Origin: Clarkia xantiana subsp. parviflora
Taxonomy: Eukaryota > Streptophyta > Magnoliopsida > Myrtales > Onagraceae
DNA: 64,000 nucleotides
Assembly: GCA_036873135.1 (NCBI GenBank)
Contig: JAPTYO010000015.1
Span: forward strand, 7,915,683-7,979,682
Direction of reading: 5' to 3'
Position numbers and translations under genes: made by a program. Positions within the stretch are counted from its first letter, which is position 1. Every line of letters begins with the position of its first letter. The notes under the pieces are model-generated. The model did no database searches. It had not been told where the DNA came from and was given only the letters and a program-made list of their open reading frames with translations. This document shows, piece after piece, positions 1 through 9,391 of the stretch.

Positions 1-112
1 AGGAATGAAAGATAGTTGTAGAGTTGGAGGAACTTCGTGAGTTCTCCTTCTCCAAAGTTGTTTTTTTGAAAAGCTTGTAGAGGTGAAACATGCAAAGTGC
101 TAGATATGAAAA

Positions 113-3100
113 CTAAGGATATGGGGTGGCCATTGCGTCTGTTGCCACGTACTCCTTGAAGCCTCCATTGTAAATTATTTCTTCCACTTCCACCTTCAAC
201 ACCATGCAGTCATTGGTTTGATGCCCCCAGGTCTCATGGTATTCACACCAACCCTGTGCATCTCTTCCTAGGAAGGCCTTGCCTTCCTCCCTACATGTTG
301 GTAGCTCTTGCTTGAGGTGCTTGTGGAAAATTTCTTCTATGTTGAGTGTGAGGGGTGTGAATGTGAAATTGACACCTCCTCCCAATGTGTCTGTTTCTCT
401 TCCTCTTTCTGGAACTTCATCCAACTGTTCCGCCTCTTGTTCAAATGCCTTGTCCAGCTTCGCCTTGAGCTCTCTCATTGTGCTCGTCATGACCATCTCA
501 TAGAGCCCTCCATAGGCCTCGAATGAACTTGGATGCATGTTTCTGATGAATGCTCTGACTGCTTCTCCCCTTGTGATGTCCATGTTGGCACCATAATCAA
601 AGAATCTCTGGAAATAGCTTGATATAGACTCCTGCGGCATTTGCTTGATATCATCTATGTAGCGGAAGCCTTTTAGGATGGAGTTCTTTGTCCTGTTCCC
701 TATTATGGTGTCTGGCTGCCAAGGTATGGATGTCACCTTCACAGCCTTGCTCCTGTGTCTCCTTGTAGGCATTGTTTGAAAAAACTGCCTGCTCAAACGG
801 AGTGTTACTCCACTCTTCCTCCTTCTTTGTCTTTGTCTCCTTCCCCTCCTTCTTCTGTCCTGGTTGGCCCCTACCATGACTACAGCCACTGTATCTGTCC
901 CGTGTGATCCACGTCTCATTGAGTTGACGTAGCATTGCCTTGCGGTGCGTTGATCACCCAGGACCTCTCCAACCCCGTTCTCCGTGATGTACTTCAACTT
1001 CTGGTGAACAGTGGATGGCACTATTTCATATGGGTTTATGGTTGTCCTTCCTAGGATCCCATTGTAGGCTCCCAGGGTTTCAACCACCAAGAAATTGACA
1101 TTTATCTTCAGCTGGGTCCATCCTTGGCCCATGGTCACTGGTAGGGTTATCATTCCCAGGGGGTAACTTGTTGCCCCTGAGAAGCCAACTAGAGGGAAGT
1201 TGACCGGTTTGATGTCTGCTTTGGTTTTCCCTATCTCTTCCAACACTCTCAGGCTTAGGAGGTCAGCTGAGCTGCCCCCATCCACCAAAATTCTTTTTAC
1301 ATCAAAATTGTCAATATCTAAAGTGATAACTAGAGCATCGTCATGTGGAAAGACGATGTGGCTCTTGTCCTTCTCCGAGAACTCGATCTTCACTTCTTCT
1401 CCTTCTCTTGGCCTTTTTCTCCACCTTGGCACTGAGCTTAGCTTCGATGCATAGACCTCTCTTGCGTTAGTCGTTGGGCCACCTGATGCTGCTCCTCCAT
1501 GTATCATGTTGATGACTCCTCTTTTGTTGGGTGGAGGGTTATGGTCTACCTTTCCCTTGCCCTTGTCTTTCTGTGGTGGCCCCAGTTGCATACTATTGCC
1601 CCCATGGTCTACGAATTGCTTCAGTTCTCCCCTCTGGACGATGTTGTTTATGCTTAGCTTTAAGCTAAAGCATTCATTTGTGTCGTGACCATAAGCCTCG
1701 TGGTTGTCACACCATCTATCCTTGTGATTTCCTACCATTGGGGCTCTCCACCTTGCAGGGGGTGACCAAAGCTTTTGGTTCCGCATCTCTCTAAGTACGG
1801 TGGCTGGAGTGGCGTTCAGTGGGATGAACTTAATGACGTTTATTTCTCTGGCCTTTAAGGGTTCACCCATTTGGTTTCTTTGCTGTGGTGGACGCCACTC
1901 CTGCTGTGGCGGACGCCACTCCTGCTGCCTTGCATGCTGTGGTGCCTGGGGTGGCTTTCCTTTGTTTGGCCTTTGAGTATCCTCCTTGGCTGCCTGAATT
2001 TTGGCCTTCTTGCTTGCCCTGTGCCTCTCAAGGTCAATATGCGTTTTGACTCTCCCTGCAAGCTCTTCCAAGGTGCTTGCTGGCTTTTTGGCCATCTTTT
2101 CAGCCAATGTTGACCCAAAGCGACCTAAGTTTCTGATAAAGGCTCGGATTATCTCCCCTTCAGTGATGTCTCCCTGGATGTCTGCAATATTCTGGTTGAA
2201 CCTAGTGTAGTAGCTGGCCAGGGTTTCATCGTATTCTTGTTTTACGTCATCAATGGAGCCTGTTCCCTTGAGGAGTTTCCTCTCCCCTAGGTATCTCTGC
2301 AGAAACTTAGCTTTTAGCTGCTCCCATGAGTGGATGCTCTCAGAGGGCAGGCTGAAGAACCAATGTGAGGCCACCCCTGATAGGGTGTTTGGGAAAAGGA
2401 GTGCCTTGTATCTTTCATCAGTTGTCCTCCCGAATAGAGAGGCCTCATGCTGTTGGATATGCTCTAGGGGGTCTCCTTTCCCATTGTACTTTGCAATTTG
2501 CACAGTGTGCAGGGAGTCTGGCACCCTGTTCATCTCCAGCTCCTTTGTGAAAGGGTGGTTCGTCTTGTCAGTTAGACAATGCAGGCTGGGTTTCTTTGAC
2601 TCATTCAATTTCCGGGTTATCATGGCTTCTATCTCCTCCGGGGTGATCACTACCTGTGCCGGAGTATAATCCCTCTGATATCCATTGTAGTTGTAGACTG
2701 GGCTTACTGGGTTCCCTTGTCCCTGCTGGTATGGACTGTAGGTGTACTCTTGATACGCCTGCTGGGGTGCTTCATAGAAGTCCTGCCTCCTTGGAGGTCT
2801 TGCTTGTCTTTCCTCCCCAAGCGGGGTGTAAGCCCTGTTGTTCTGCTGTTGCCTAGGAGGCACGAATTGTTGCCTTCCCTCTGGGGGTGGCTCCTGGTAA
2901 TATCTTCTTTGCTCCTCTCGCTGCCCTGCTCGAGGGTGCGAGTAGTGCTCTTCTGTCGGGATCTGTTCCTCCTCATGAGCTTCAGTGTAAGTCCCTTGGG
3001 TGTATGCCGGCCTTGCATATGCTGTGTGGGCGCGGTTATCATCTCTTTGTTCCGGCATCCCATATGGGTACCTTTGTGGTTGCTCCTCATAATAGTATCC

Positions 3101-3382
3101 CTCAGGGGGTGCCGTGTTGTGGGAAGGCATTCCCTGTTGTCCTCTTGCTCTCTGTGGCCTTCTTGCCCGGGGAGTGGAGGCTGTGGAGGACTCAGCCCCA
3201 GCTGGGCGTGAAGGTCCTCCTTCCTGGTTGTTCTGTTGCTGAGGAGGTTGTGGTATTTCTTGGGGCTCTGGATGCATTGGCTGCTTCCCAGGGTCAGGCC
3301 GCCTCCCTGGGGGTATGGGTTCTCTTCTCCGCCCATTGCCCCCGGGTGGGTGTTGGGGCCTGGACACCCTACTGTTCGTCAT
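113..3382 (-). CDS. Gag-protease-Gag' polyprotein of element A, intact, 1089 aa
   Basis: Probably forms the capsid-like particle and carries a retropepsin-like domain; acts in the cytoplasm. Start is the ATG read from 3382 (MTNS), shared with B and C and 51 nt from the LTR. Residues 1-250 are P/Q/R/Y-rich and low complexity. About 265-460 is the retrotransposon Gag helical domain (SHWFFSLP, FLQRYLGERK). A basic stretch follows, then a CX2HX4HX4C knuckle near 555-570. The protease-like region has VDGGSSADLL near 697 and YNGILGR near 770; the GGS in place of DTG/DSG resembles Tat-type proteases. After a very basic linker, residues about 900-980 repeat part of the Gag domain (YIDDIKQ and RAFIRNMH against SIDDVKQ and RAFIRNLG), and a second CX2HX4HX4C knuckle lies near 1044-1059. 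No RT, RNase H or integrase follows. No stop or frameshift is seen, unlike B, C and D. Confidence 0.93.
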   Translation of the reverse strand: MTNSRVSRPQHPPGGNGRRREPIPPGRRPDPGKQPMHPEPQEIPQPPQQQNNQEGGPSRPAGAESSTASTPRARRPQRARGQQGMPSHNTAPPEGYYYEEQPQRYPYGMPEQRDDNRAHTAYARPAYTQGTYTEAHEEEQIPTEEHYSHPRAGQREEQRRYYQEPPPEGRQQFVPPRQQQNNRAYTPLGEERQARPPRRQDFYEAPQQAYQEYTYSPYQQGQGNPVSPVYNYNGYQRDYTPAQVVITPEEIEAMITRKLNESKKPSLHCLTDKTNHPFTKELEMNRVPDSLHTVQIAKYNGKGDPLEHIQQHEASLFGRTTDERYKALLFPNTLSGVASHWFFSLPSESIHSWEQLKAKFLQRYLGERKLLKGTGSIDDVKQEYDETLASYYTRFNQNIADIQGDITEGEIIRAFIRNLGRFGSTLAEKMAKKPASTLEELAGRVKTHIDLERHRASKKAKIQAAKEDTQRPNKGKPPQAPQHARQQEWRPPQQEWRPPQQRNQMGEPLKAREINVIKFIPLNATPATVLREMRNQKLWSPPARWRAPMVGNHKDRWCDNHEAYGHDTNECFSLKLSINNIVQRGELKQFVDHGGNSMQLGPPQKDKGKGKVDHNPPPNKRGVINMIHGGAASGGPTTNAREVYASKLSSVPRWRKRPREGEEVKIEFSEKDKSHIVFPHDDALVITLDIDNFDVKRILVDGGSSADLLSLRVLEEIGKTKADIKPVNFPLVGFSGATSYPLGMITLPVTMGQGWTQLKINVNFLVVETLGAYNGILGRTTINPYEIVPSTVHQKLKYITENGVGEVLGDQRTARQCYVNSMRRGSHGTDTVAVVMVGANQDRRRRGRRQRQRRRKSGVTLRLSRQFFQTMPTRRHRSKAVKVTSIPWQPDTIIGNRTKNSILKGFRYIDDIKQMPQESISSYFQRFFDYGANMDITRGEAVRAFIRNMHPSSFEAYGGLYEMVMTSTMRELKAKLDKAFEQEAEQLDEVPERGRETDTLGGGVNFTFTPLTLNIEEIFHKHLKQELPTCREEGKAFLGRDAQGWCEYHETWGHQTNDCMVLKVEVEEIIYNGGFKEYVATDAMATPYP

Positions 3383-3413
3383 AGCTCGTGTAATAGCCAG
3401 GCTTTCTGTTCGA

Positions 3414-3433
3414 AGCCTACAGACGGCGCCAAG
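3414..3433 (-). other. Primer binding site of element A
   Basis: Next to the LTR the minus strand reads TTGGCGCCGTCTGTAGG. The same TGGCGCCGTCTG motif sits beside the LTRs of B and C. Position next to the LTR, a TGGCGCC start and conservation support a tRNA primer site; it is not the TGGTATCAGAGC type used by the copia elements here. I have not assigned the tRNA. Confidence 0.8.
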
Positions 3434-3757
3434 TGTTAAGTTATGAGATCTAGGTCAACGGGATGTCGGCTTTGATCTCACTCCTTACGGGGGATGTGTA
3501 TGATCCGGTCTTCTCGAGTTGCCTTGCCTTTGTCTATGTCCTTCTTCCTTTCCTTTTTCCCTTGGTTCCTTCTCTTCTTCTCTCCCTTTGCCCTGCAAAA
3601 GGGGCAATACCAGACACGGAGGAGGGGGGGGTGGTGCCTGGTGAACCCTCTCCGATGCCTAAGTCAGAACTATATTTCTAGAGAGATAAAGCTAGAGAGA
3701 TGTCAGAGCTAAATTGTTCAAATGGCCAAGATGTTCAAATGAGTTGTGAAGGTGGGG

Positions 3758-3765
3758 TATTTATA
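3758..3765 (-). promoter_or_regulatory. TATA box of the element A LTR
   Basis: TATAAATA on the minus strand. The box and its surroundings (GTTGCC before, CCCCACC after) recur in the B and D LTRs, and the box recurs in C (47483-47490). Orientation agrees with transcription of gag. Confidence 0.72.
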
Positions 3766-3955
3766 GGCAACGGTGTCATTAAGGTGGCTTAATGACATCG
3801 TTAGCCCTTAAATACAATTAATTAACCTTTAAGCGTATAATTAAGACTTTAGGATTCGGATGAGGCAGGCGGAGTGGACCGAGCATGGGCGTCTGAAAGG
3901 GGTGCCGGGACCCTTGGAGGGGGAGAAATCCGACCCCCAAGGGTAGGGGTTGGGT

Positions 3956-4190
3956 GAGGACACCCAACCACTCCTAGGGAGGGTGGGGTTGGCCAACCCC
4001 ATCCCTCCTAGGAGGGATCGGGTTGGCCGACCCGATCTCCCCTAGGGGAGATCGGGTTGGCTGACCCGATCTCTCCTAGGAGAGATCGGGTTGGCCAACC
4101 CGATCTCCCCTAGGGGAGATCGGGTCGGCTGACCCGATCTCCCCTAGGGGAGGTCGGGTGTGGCCACCCAACCTCACCTAGGTGAGTTCG
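3956..4190. repeat. 34-bp palindrome lattice in the LTR, seven units
   Basis: CCTAGG centres lie at 3973, 4007, 4041, 4075, 4109, 4143 and 4177, exactly 34 bp apart. Between them, about 17 bp away, lie second dyads centred on TGGCCA or close variants. Arms vary (TGGGG with CCCCA, TCGGG with CCCGA) but stay mostly self-complementary. Lying upstream of the TATA box, it may be a regulatory repeat; that role is inference. Confidence 0.92.
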
Positions 4191-4340
4191 CCTCTATCGG
4201 ACGGGCGCTTCGGCCCCGTCCGAGCCGTCGATGTTCTCGCGAAGTGTCCGGGTTGAAGTTTCGATTTGCAATCATAAATGGGACGATAAAAATACAACGG
4301 TTCGGAAGTCAACGGGTTCAAATTGGGCGTATATCCATCA

Positions 4341-4700
4341 ATATCAAGTATCAAAATCTATCCCTTTTAGAGAGTTGACTTGTTATGCATTTAAATTAAA
4401 TAAGAGGATATGGGAAGGATATGAGTGTGGGGGTGTTGATATCCCCTGCTTCTTTGGTAATGTAACTGTTTTCCTCCATTAGTCTGTGTGTATTCCTTCC
4501 ACTTGAGGAATAGAAGGTCGCATCTTTGCAAGGCGGACTAGGTGGAGGTGTATCCTTCATGTATGTTATGTGCGATCTTACTCTACTACGTCTCTCTATG
4601 AGACTTCCTATTGTAGTAGCTATGTGCTAACGTAGTGTGGTACTCTATGAGTCCCCTGTTCAAATCCTTGTCTTTTCAACTCCTTCCCTGTCCTAGGGGG
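4341..4700. other. Unassigned stretch inside element B
   Basis: No similarity to the gag ORF or to another part of the window was recognised. It contains short phrases such as TACTCTATGAG but no convincing ORF. It may be a rearranged part of B or a further insertion between B's gag and A. Confidence 0.4.
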
Positions 4701-4789
4701 ATGTGTGCCAAGGGTTTGGATCTGTCGTGCTGTATCATGGGTAGGTGGTTGCCTTGTTGTGTTGTTGGGACTATGTTCCTCCCTTTTAG

Positions 4790-5613
4790 CTTTCCTTGAT
4801 ATGTCCCTTAGTCATGTCTGTAGTGATACGGACTGTATGTGTACATTGCCAGGGTGGATGTTGGAACTTTCCTATATCCTTGTTGGTCTGGCATGTATGT
4901 CCTCCCTTAGTGCGGTATATGTCCCTGTTGGGGTACTTGGTTGAATTCATGCCTACTTGGAGGTCTTGCCTGTCTATCTGCCCCCAGAGGTGTGTATGCC
5001 CTGGCATCCTGCTGTGTCTGTTGCTTCCTTGGAGGCACAGACTGCTGCCTTCCCTCTGGGGGTGGCCTTTGGTTGTCTCTCCTTTGTTCTTCTCACTGCC
5101 CTGTTCGAGGGTGCAATTGGTGTTCTTCTTCATGCTGGTGTTGCCTTCTCTGCCTGTTCCTCAGGGTATCTCTATAGGCTAGCAGCTCATCCAATGCGTT
5201 CATCAACCTCGGAGTCACTGTCTGTGCTCCTTGCGAGTATGCGGGCCTTATGTTGGTTGTGTGGGCACGATTGTCGTTCCTTTGAGTCAGTATTCCATAT
5301 GGACACCCTTGAGGTTGTGCCTCATAGTAGTACCCCTGTGGAGGTGCCGTGTATTGGGATGGCACTCCTTATTGCCCCCCCGTCCCTCTGGTTTCCTAGT
5401 CAATGGAGTTGAAACTGTGGAAGCCTCCTAGCCAGCTGGGCGTGAAGGTCCTCCTGCCTGCTTGTTAGGTTGGGGTGCCTGTGGGGCTACCTGAGGCTCT
5501 GGGTGTGCAGGCTGTTTCTCTGGGTTAGGCTGCCTTGCTGGAGGTATAGGTTGTCTCCCTCGCCTACTGCTCCCAGGTGGGCGGTTATGCCTAGATGCTA
5601 AGCTATTCGTCAT
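4790..5613 (-). pseudogene. Degraded gag N-terminus of element B
   Basis: The minus strand starts MTNSLASRHNRPPG at 5613, like A and C, and follows the P/Q-rich N-terminal region of A through residues resembling PSQYTAPP and GYYYEAQPQG. The frame is broken by a stop at about 5428-5430 and by further shifts, so similarity continues in different frames. The Gag helical domain, protease and knuckles are not recognisable. It corresponds to the first ~230 residues of A's protein. Confidence 0.8.
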
Positions 5614-6098
5614 CGCTCTTGTGATTGCCAGGCTTTCTGTTCGAAGCCCACGGACGGCGCCAAGTGTTAGGTTATAAAGTCTAGGTCAACGGGTCGTCAA
5701 TCTAGAATTTATCTCCCACTAATGAAATGTCGGGTTCAGTGTTCCTAGGACCAGTCATTCTGATACATGCCCTTCTGCTCCCTTGGGGTAGTCGTTCTGA
5801 TATATGTCCTTCTCTTCTCTCCTTCTGACCTCCTTTCCTTCTCTCCTTCTGACCTCCTGAGGCTTGTACTTCTTACCCCTGGGGCTTGTCCTACTGCTCT
5901 ATGCTCTTCTGCTTCTTTGGCTCTCTTCTCCTTGCCACCCTGCAAGAGGGGCAATACCAGGCACAGAGGGGGGGGTGGTGCCTGATGAACCCTCTCTGAT
6001 GCCTAAGTCAATACGGTTTTAGAGAGATAAAGCTAGAGAGATGTCAGAGCAAAATTGTGCAACTTGCCAAGATGATTAAATGAATAGTGGAGGTGGGG

Positions 6099-6106
6099 TA
6101 TTTATA
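6099..6106 (-). promoter_or_regulatory. TATA box of the element B LTR
   Basis: TATAAATA on the minus strand in the same context as in A. Confidence 0.65.
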
Positions 6107-6295
6107 GGCAATGGTGTCATTAAGGTGGCTTAATGACATCGTTAACCTTTAAACACAGTTAATTAACCTTTAAACACGTAATTAAGACCTTAGGATACGG
6201 AGAAGGTAGGCGGAGTAAACCGAGCATGGGAGTCCAAAAATGGTGCCGGGGCCCTTGGGGAAGGGAAATCCGACCCCCAAGGGTAGGGGTTGGGT

Positions 6296-6492
6296 GAGGG
6301 CACCCAACCCCTCCTAGGGAGGATGGGGTTGGCCAACCCCATCCCTCCTAGGAGAGATCGGGTTGGCCGACCCGATCTCTCCTAGGAGAGATCGGGTTGG
6401 TCCACCCGATCTCCTCTAGGGGAGATCGGGTTGGCTGACCCGATCTCCCCTAGGGGAGGTCGGGTGTGGCCACCCAACCTCACCTAGGTGAG
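6296..6492. repeat. 34-bp palindrome lattice, six units (element B)
   Basis: Centres at 6313, 6347, 6381, 6415 (mutated to TCTAGG), 6449 and 6483 keep the exact 34-bp step seen in A. Confidence 0.9.
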
Positions 6493-6646
6493 TTTGCCTT
6501 GGCCGGACGAGCGCTTCGGCCTCGTCCGAGCCGTTGATGTTCTCGCGAAGTGTTCGGGTTGAAGTTTCGATTTACAATTATTAACGGGATGATAAAAATA
6601 CAACGGTTCAGAAGTCAACGGGTTCAAATTGAGCGTATATCCATCA

Positions 6647-6946
6647 AGGTGCATGTATATATATACTCAAATAAAAAAAGAATATCAGAAATTCTAAAGT
6701 CTAGGCTAGCAAAGAATCTCAGAAAGTCCAAAGTCAAGGCTAGCGAATCAGGAGGACAGTGCAAGCTGCAACTATAAAACTCATATACATAATAAGAAGA
6801 ACGTAGTTCTTAAACCCTAAAATGGATAAGGAAGAAGAACCAGTCCACAATGATTAATGATTTTAAAATCCTAGTGACAGATAAAAGAAATTGATATTCA
6901 AAGTCTTTAATACCGTCAGCAAAGACTGAATAAAACAAGAGTAAAT
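6647..6946. other. Flanking DNA between element B and the MITE
   Basis: AT-rich, with no gene or repeat recognised. Contains two partial copies of AGTC-AGGCTAGC, near 6699 and 6732. Confidence 0.4.
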
Positions 6947-7510
6947 TTTAAAGTATGAAATTTTGAGTGAAAAATCTATAGAAAGTTGTCAATTGATACA
7001 TGTCAAATAATGATTATTCATAAAATGAAAAGAGAATGTTGTTATGCATTGCCACGTGGACCTACAACTACTTTCTATGAAAATTTCACATTTTTTTTAC
7101 ATGTTTTAGCATCACTCTATCTAAAATGAGTAAAGATACAACATGTAAAAATTGCTGTGAAATTTGTCTAGAAAGTATGAAAGAGAAAGTACTAGAGCAA
7201 AATGTATTGGTTCATTGGTGGGACCTATAACACTCTATAGTGAAATTTCACTCTTTCTTTCACAGTTTGTAGCACCACTCATCTAAAATTGAAAGAACAA
7301 GTTTCATAGTAGATGATGAAGCTTTATTTGATTGTTTTATGAGTGATGCTAGAACATGTGAAAAAAACTGTAATTTTCATAGAGAGTAGTTGTATGTCCA
7401 TATGGCAATGCATAACAACATTCTCTTTCCATTTTATAAATAATCATTACTTGACATGTGTCAATTGACAACTTTCTAAAGATTTTTCACTCAAAATTTC
7501 ACACTTTAAA
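6947..7510. mobile_element. MITE-like element with ~170-bp terminal inverted repeats
   Basis: 6947-7117 is nearly the reverse complement of 7341-7510 (about 170 bp each), around a ~220-bp middle. Outer ends read TTTAAAGTATGAAATT and AATTTCACACTTTAAA. No transposase is encoded. The middle holds a partial second copy of an arm segment (TAGCACCACT-CATCTAAAATT against TAGCATCACTCTATCTAAAAT). I could not settle a TSD, so the superfamily is unassigned. The RNA could fold into a long hairpin. Confidence 0.85.
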
Positions 7511-8589
7511 TGAGAATGAGGGGATATAATTTTTATTTTAATATAAATTTATTATTTATAATTTCAATTATAAATATATTATTTTAATTGTGTATATAAA
7601 TAAATTTATGTCTAAAGAATTATAAGTCAAACAGAAATCACTGTATTAAATTAAATAATGACACGTGACATTATATACGAATTGAGCCTTTAAAATGCAC
7701 AACGTTGAACCACGACAGCACAATAAAATGAAATCCGATAGAAAAAAATAAAAACTAGAAAATTATTACTGAAACAATCTGTTGAATTTTAAAGTCTGGA
7801 CTCTGTGGTCGGCTTCTCTGGTCCCGTCTGCCACAAGATTCCACTCAGAAACTTAAATTAGTCTAGTAGTGGTGAGTAGTAGGAATCTTAAAAGTGAAAT
7901 ATGTAGAGCTTACGATTTATAGAGGTTTTAAATCGACTTTGTGGCGGATTATTCCTTGTTATGGAGAGTTTCTATGCTGGTGGCGGCTTGATCTCTTATT
8001 GGTTAATGCATTCAGTCACAGTCTTGTCAGTTGGTGATGAGTAGGTTGCCACGTCATGTTTACTTACTAGAAGGAGTTTTCTTCTATGACGGTAGTAAAC
8101 TGGTAGTCACCTCATGTTTACTCACTATGAGGGGTTTACTTCTATGGTGGTAGTAAGTTGGTTGCCACTTCATGTTTACTTACTATGATAGGTTATGGCG
8201 GTGTCGACTCTCTTTGATGAGATCCTTCTTCACTCTGGATTTTACTAAGTAAGAAATTTTGTTATCGATTCGTAGCGGGTCCAACATTTGCCTGCGGAAC
8301 ATTTAGCGTCGACTCTCTTTGAAGAGATTGTGGCAAGTGTCAAGTCCTAATTGGTTTCGTGTGGTACGATTTTGAAATTCCTTCATTGAAGAGAAGTGAA
8401 CCTGAAATTCCCTCGTTTATGTGTCGTCACGTGTCGAGTTTCTTTGTAGTGGAGTTTTACCACATGCATGTTCCGTCAAAACTTCATATGCTGAGTTTCC
8501 TTCTTCGTCTTCATTTCTTTCCTCTTGAAAATCCTTTTATGTTGCTTTCACTTTTCTCTAATCTTCCCGTTGAATCTTTATCTTCTTCC
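7511..8589. other. Unassigned DNA between the MITE and the copia nest
   Basis: AT-rich to about 7790, then mixed composition. I see no convincing gene; small reading frames such as that near 8359-8595 match nothing I know. It has a short tandem repeat (8041-8196) and two copies of GTCGACTCTCTTTGA-GAGAT near 8211 and 8309. It may be the oldest sequence in the window or an unrecognised element. Confidence 0.4.
8041..8196. repeat. Imperfect tandem repeat, ~53-59 bp unit, about 2.7 copies
   Basis: Copies begin near 8041, 8094 and 8153, each with a phrase like TTGCCAC-TCATGTTTACT followed by an ACTATGA-type segment. Confidence 0.65.
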
Positions 8590-9149
8590 GTCTAAACTCA
8601 GTACATGCTAGTAATCGATATTATGCAGCGGAAGATTCGCACATACCTCAAAGTAGTCCCAAGATCCTGCTGCAGGGAGTTCACGGTCCTCCGGTCGGCA
8701 CCCGTAGAGATTCTAGTTAAGGAAGCCCTATGCGGTATATTCTCCACAGCAAAGCATTTGATCGATTCTTGGCAGGGACGGATCTCCGGAGTGTTTGCTC
8801 GAAGCAAATTGGCACACCCTTGGTGTATTGGTGGGTTCGGCCGAATATAGGGTAGTTAGGGGGAAGGGTTTTCTCTTAAATCACAACTAGAGGGGACTTA
8901 TGATTAGCTTTAATAAAACCCCTAACACCCCTTATTTATAGGAGGAGCAAATTGGACAAAAGTCCACTTTGCCCACCCCCTAATATTCAGCCGGCCTAGT
9001 GTATATGGGATGCCCAATTTTGGGTCTCTCATGTCAATTTGGATTTGGGTATGGCCCAATGTCCTAATATGACATTTACCCAATTGTCTCAGGTAATAGA
9101 TACAAATTAATGAGCTTCCATTTACGGCGCCCAACACCATATGCTAACA
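8590..9149 (-). repeat. 3' LTR of E1, outer end truncated
   Basis: Matches the E5 LTR (30485-31083): GCAGCGGAAGATTCGCACAT near 8626 and CATATGCTAACA at the inner end. The outer ~30 bp (TGTTAGATTACGGGG in E5) are missing or altered, so the left boundary is approximate. Confidence 0.82.
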
Positions 9150-9391
9150 GCTTCCACTCGCCGGAATGGGAGGGTGTCTGTTAATGTATTGTTGTCCAAA
9201 TCAGCATCAACATTTCACTCATTCAATCTCGCCCTTGCTTCCGAATAGTTCACACGAGGTTAGCCGTGCGGCTGGCTAACACGACGGGCATCGTGCTACT
9301 CATCTGTTAGGAGTATTGTAGCGCCCGCGGAACGTTGATTTCCTTTCTTCAATCAACATGTTATAACAATCACATAGTGTCGCGTTGTATC
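8590..9391 (-). mobile_element. Element E1: Ty1/copia, 3' end only (outermost of the nest)
   Basis: A minus-strand copia 3' LTR (8590-9149) and ~240 bp of interior, including the polypurine tract (GAGTGGAAGC on the minus strand) and the conserved region with CGCCCGCGGAACGTTGAT. The interior stops at 9391, where E2 starts. The rest of E1 would lie beyond E2, outside the window. Confidence 0.82.

Larger units (their letters stand above)
1..4340 (-). mobile_element. Element A: Tat-like non-autonomous Ty3/gypsy retrotransposon, 5' part
   Basis: On the minus strand this runs 5' LTR, primer site, a 51-nt leader and a long gag-protease ORF; the 3' part lies left of the window. The protease and the residues after it resemble the Tat lineage of Ty3/gypsy. 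The complete relative C (39270-47893) has the same plan with no RT or integrase, so A is probably non-autonomous too (inference). A ends at 4340 and abuts the decayed relative B, so it looks inserted in B; the TSD cannot be checked because A's other end is outside. Bases 1-112 are the 3' flank of gag, matching C and D. Confidence 0.88.
3434..4340 (-). repeat. 5' LTR of element A (907 bp)
   Basis: Starts TGTTAAG and ends CCATCA on the plus strand, with TG...CA ends shared by the LTRs of B, C and D. It holds a minus-strand TATA box (3758-3765) and a 34-bp palindrome lattice (about 3956-4190). The upper end matches the TSD-proven end of the C LTR at 47893. Confidence 0.9.
4341..6646 (-). mobile_element. 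Element B: decayed Tat-like relative, 5' part
   Basis: 5' LTR (5665-6646), primer site (TTGGCGCCGTCCG, about 5648-5664) and a degraded gag start, in the same orientation as A. It is cut at 4340/4341 by A, so B is older. Whatever continued B lies left of the window. Confidence 0.82.
5665..6646 (-). repeat. 5' LTR of element B (982 bp)
   Basis: TGTTAGG...CCATCA ends as in A, C and D. Contains the TATA box at 6099-6106 and six palindrome-lattice units. It has extra sequence near 5745-5940 relative to the A LTR, including a CTCCTTCTGACCTC duplication near 5819-5855. The base string following it, AGGTG, would be its TSD if intact. Confidence 0.88.

Noticed and set aside
2253..3384. Plus-strand open frames opposite A's gag
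   Set aside because: Shadows of a P/Q-rich coding strand; the equivalent frames in C differ and no domain is recognisable.
8359..8595. 78-codon frame before E1
   Set aside because: Short, low-complexity, with no family seen; not enough to call a gene.
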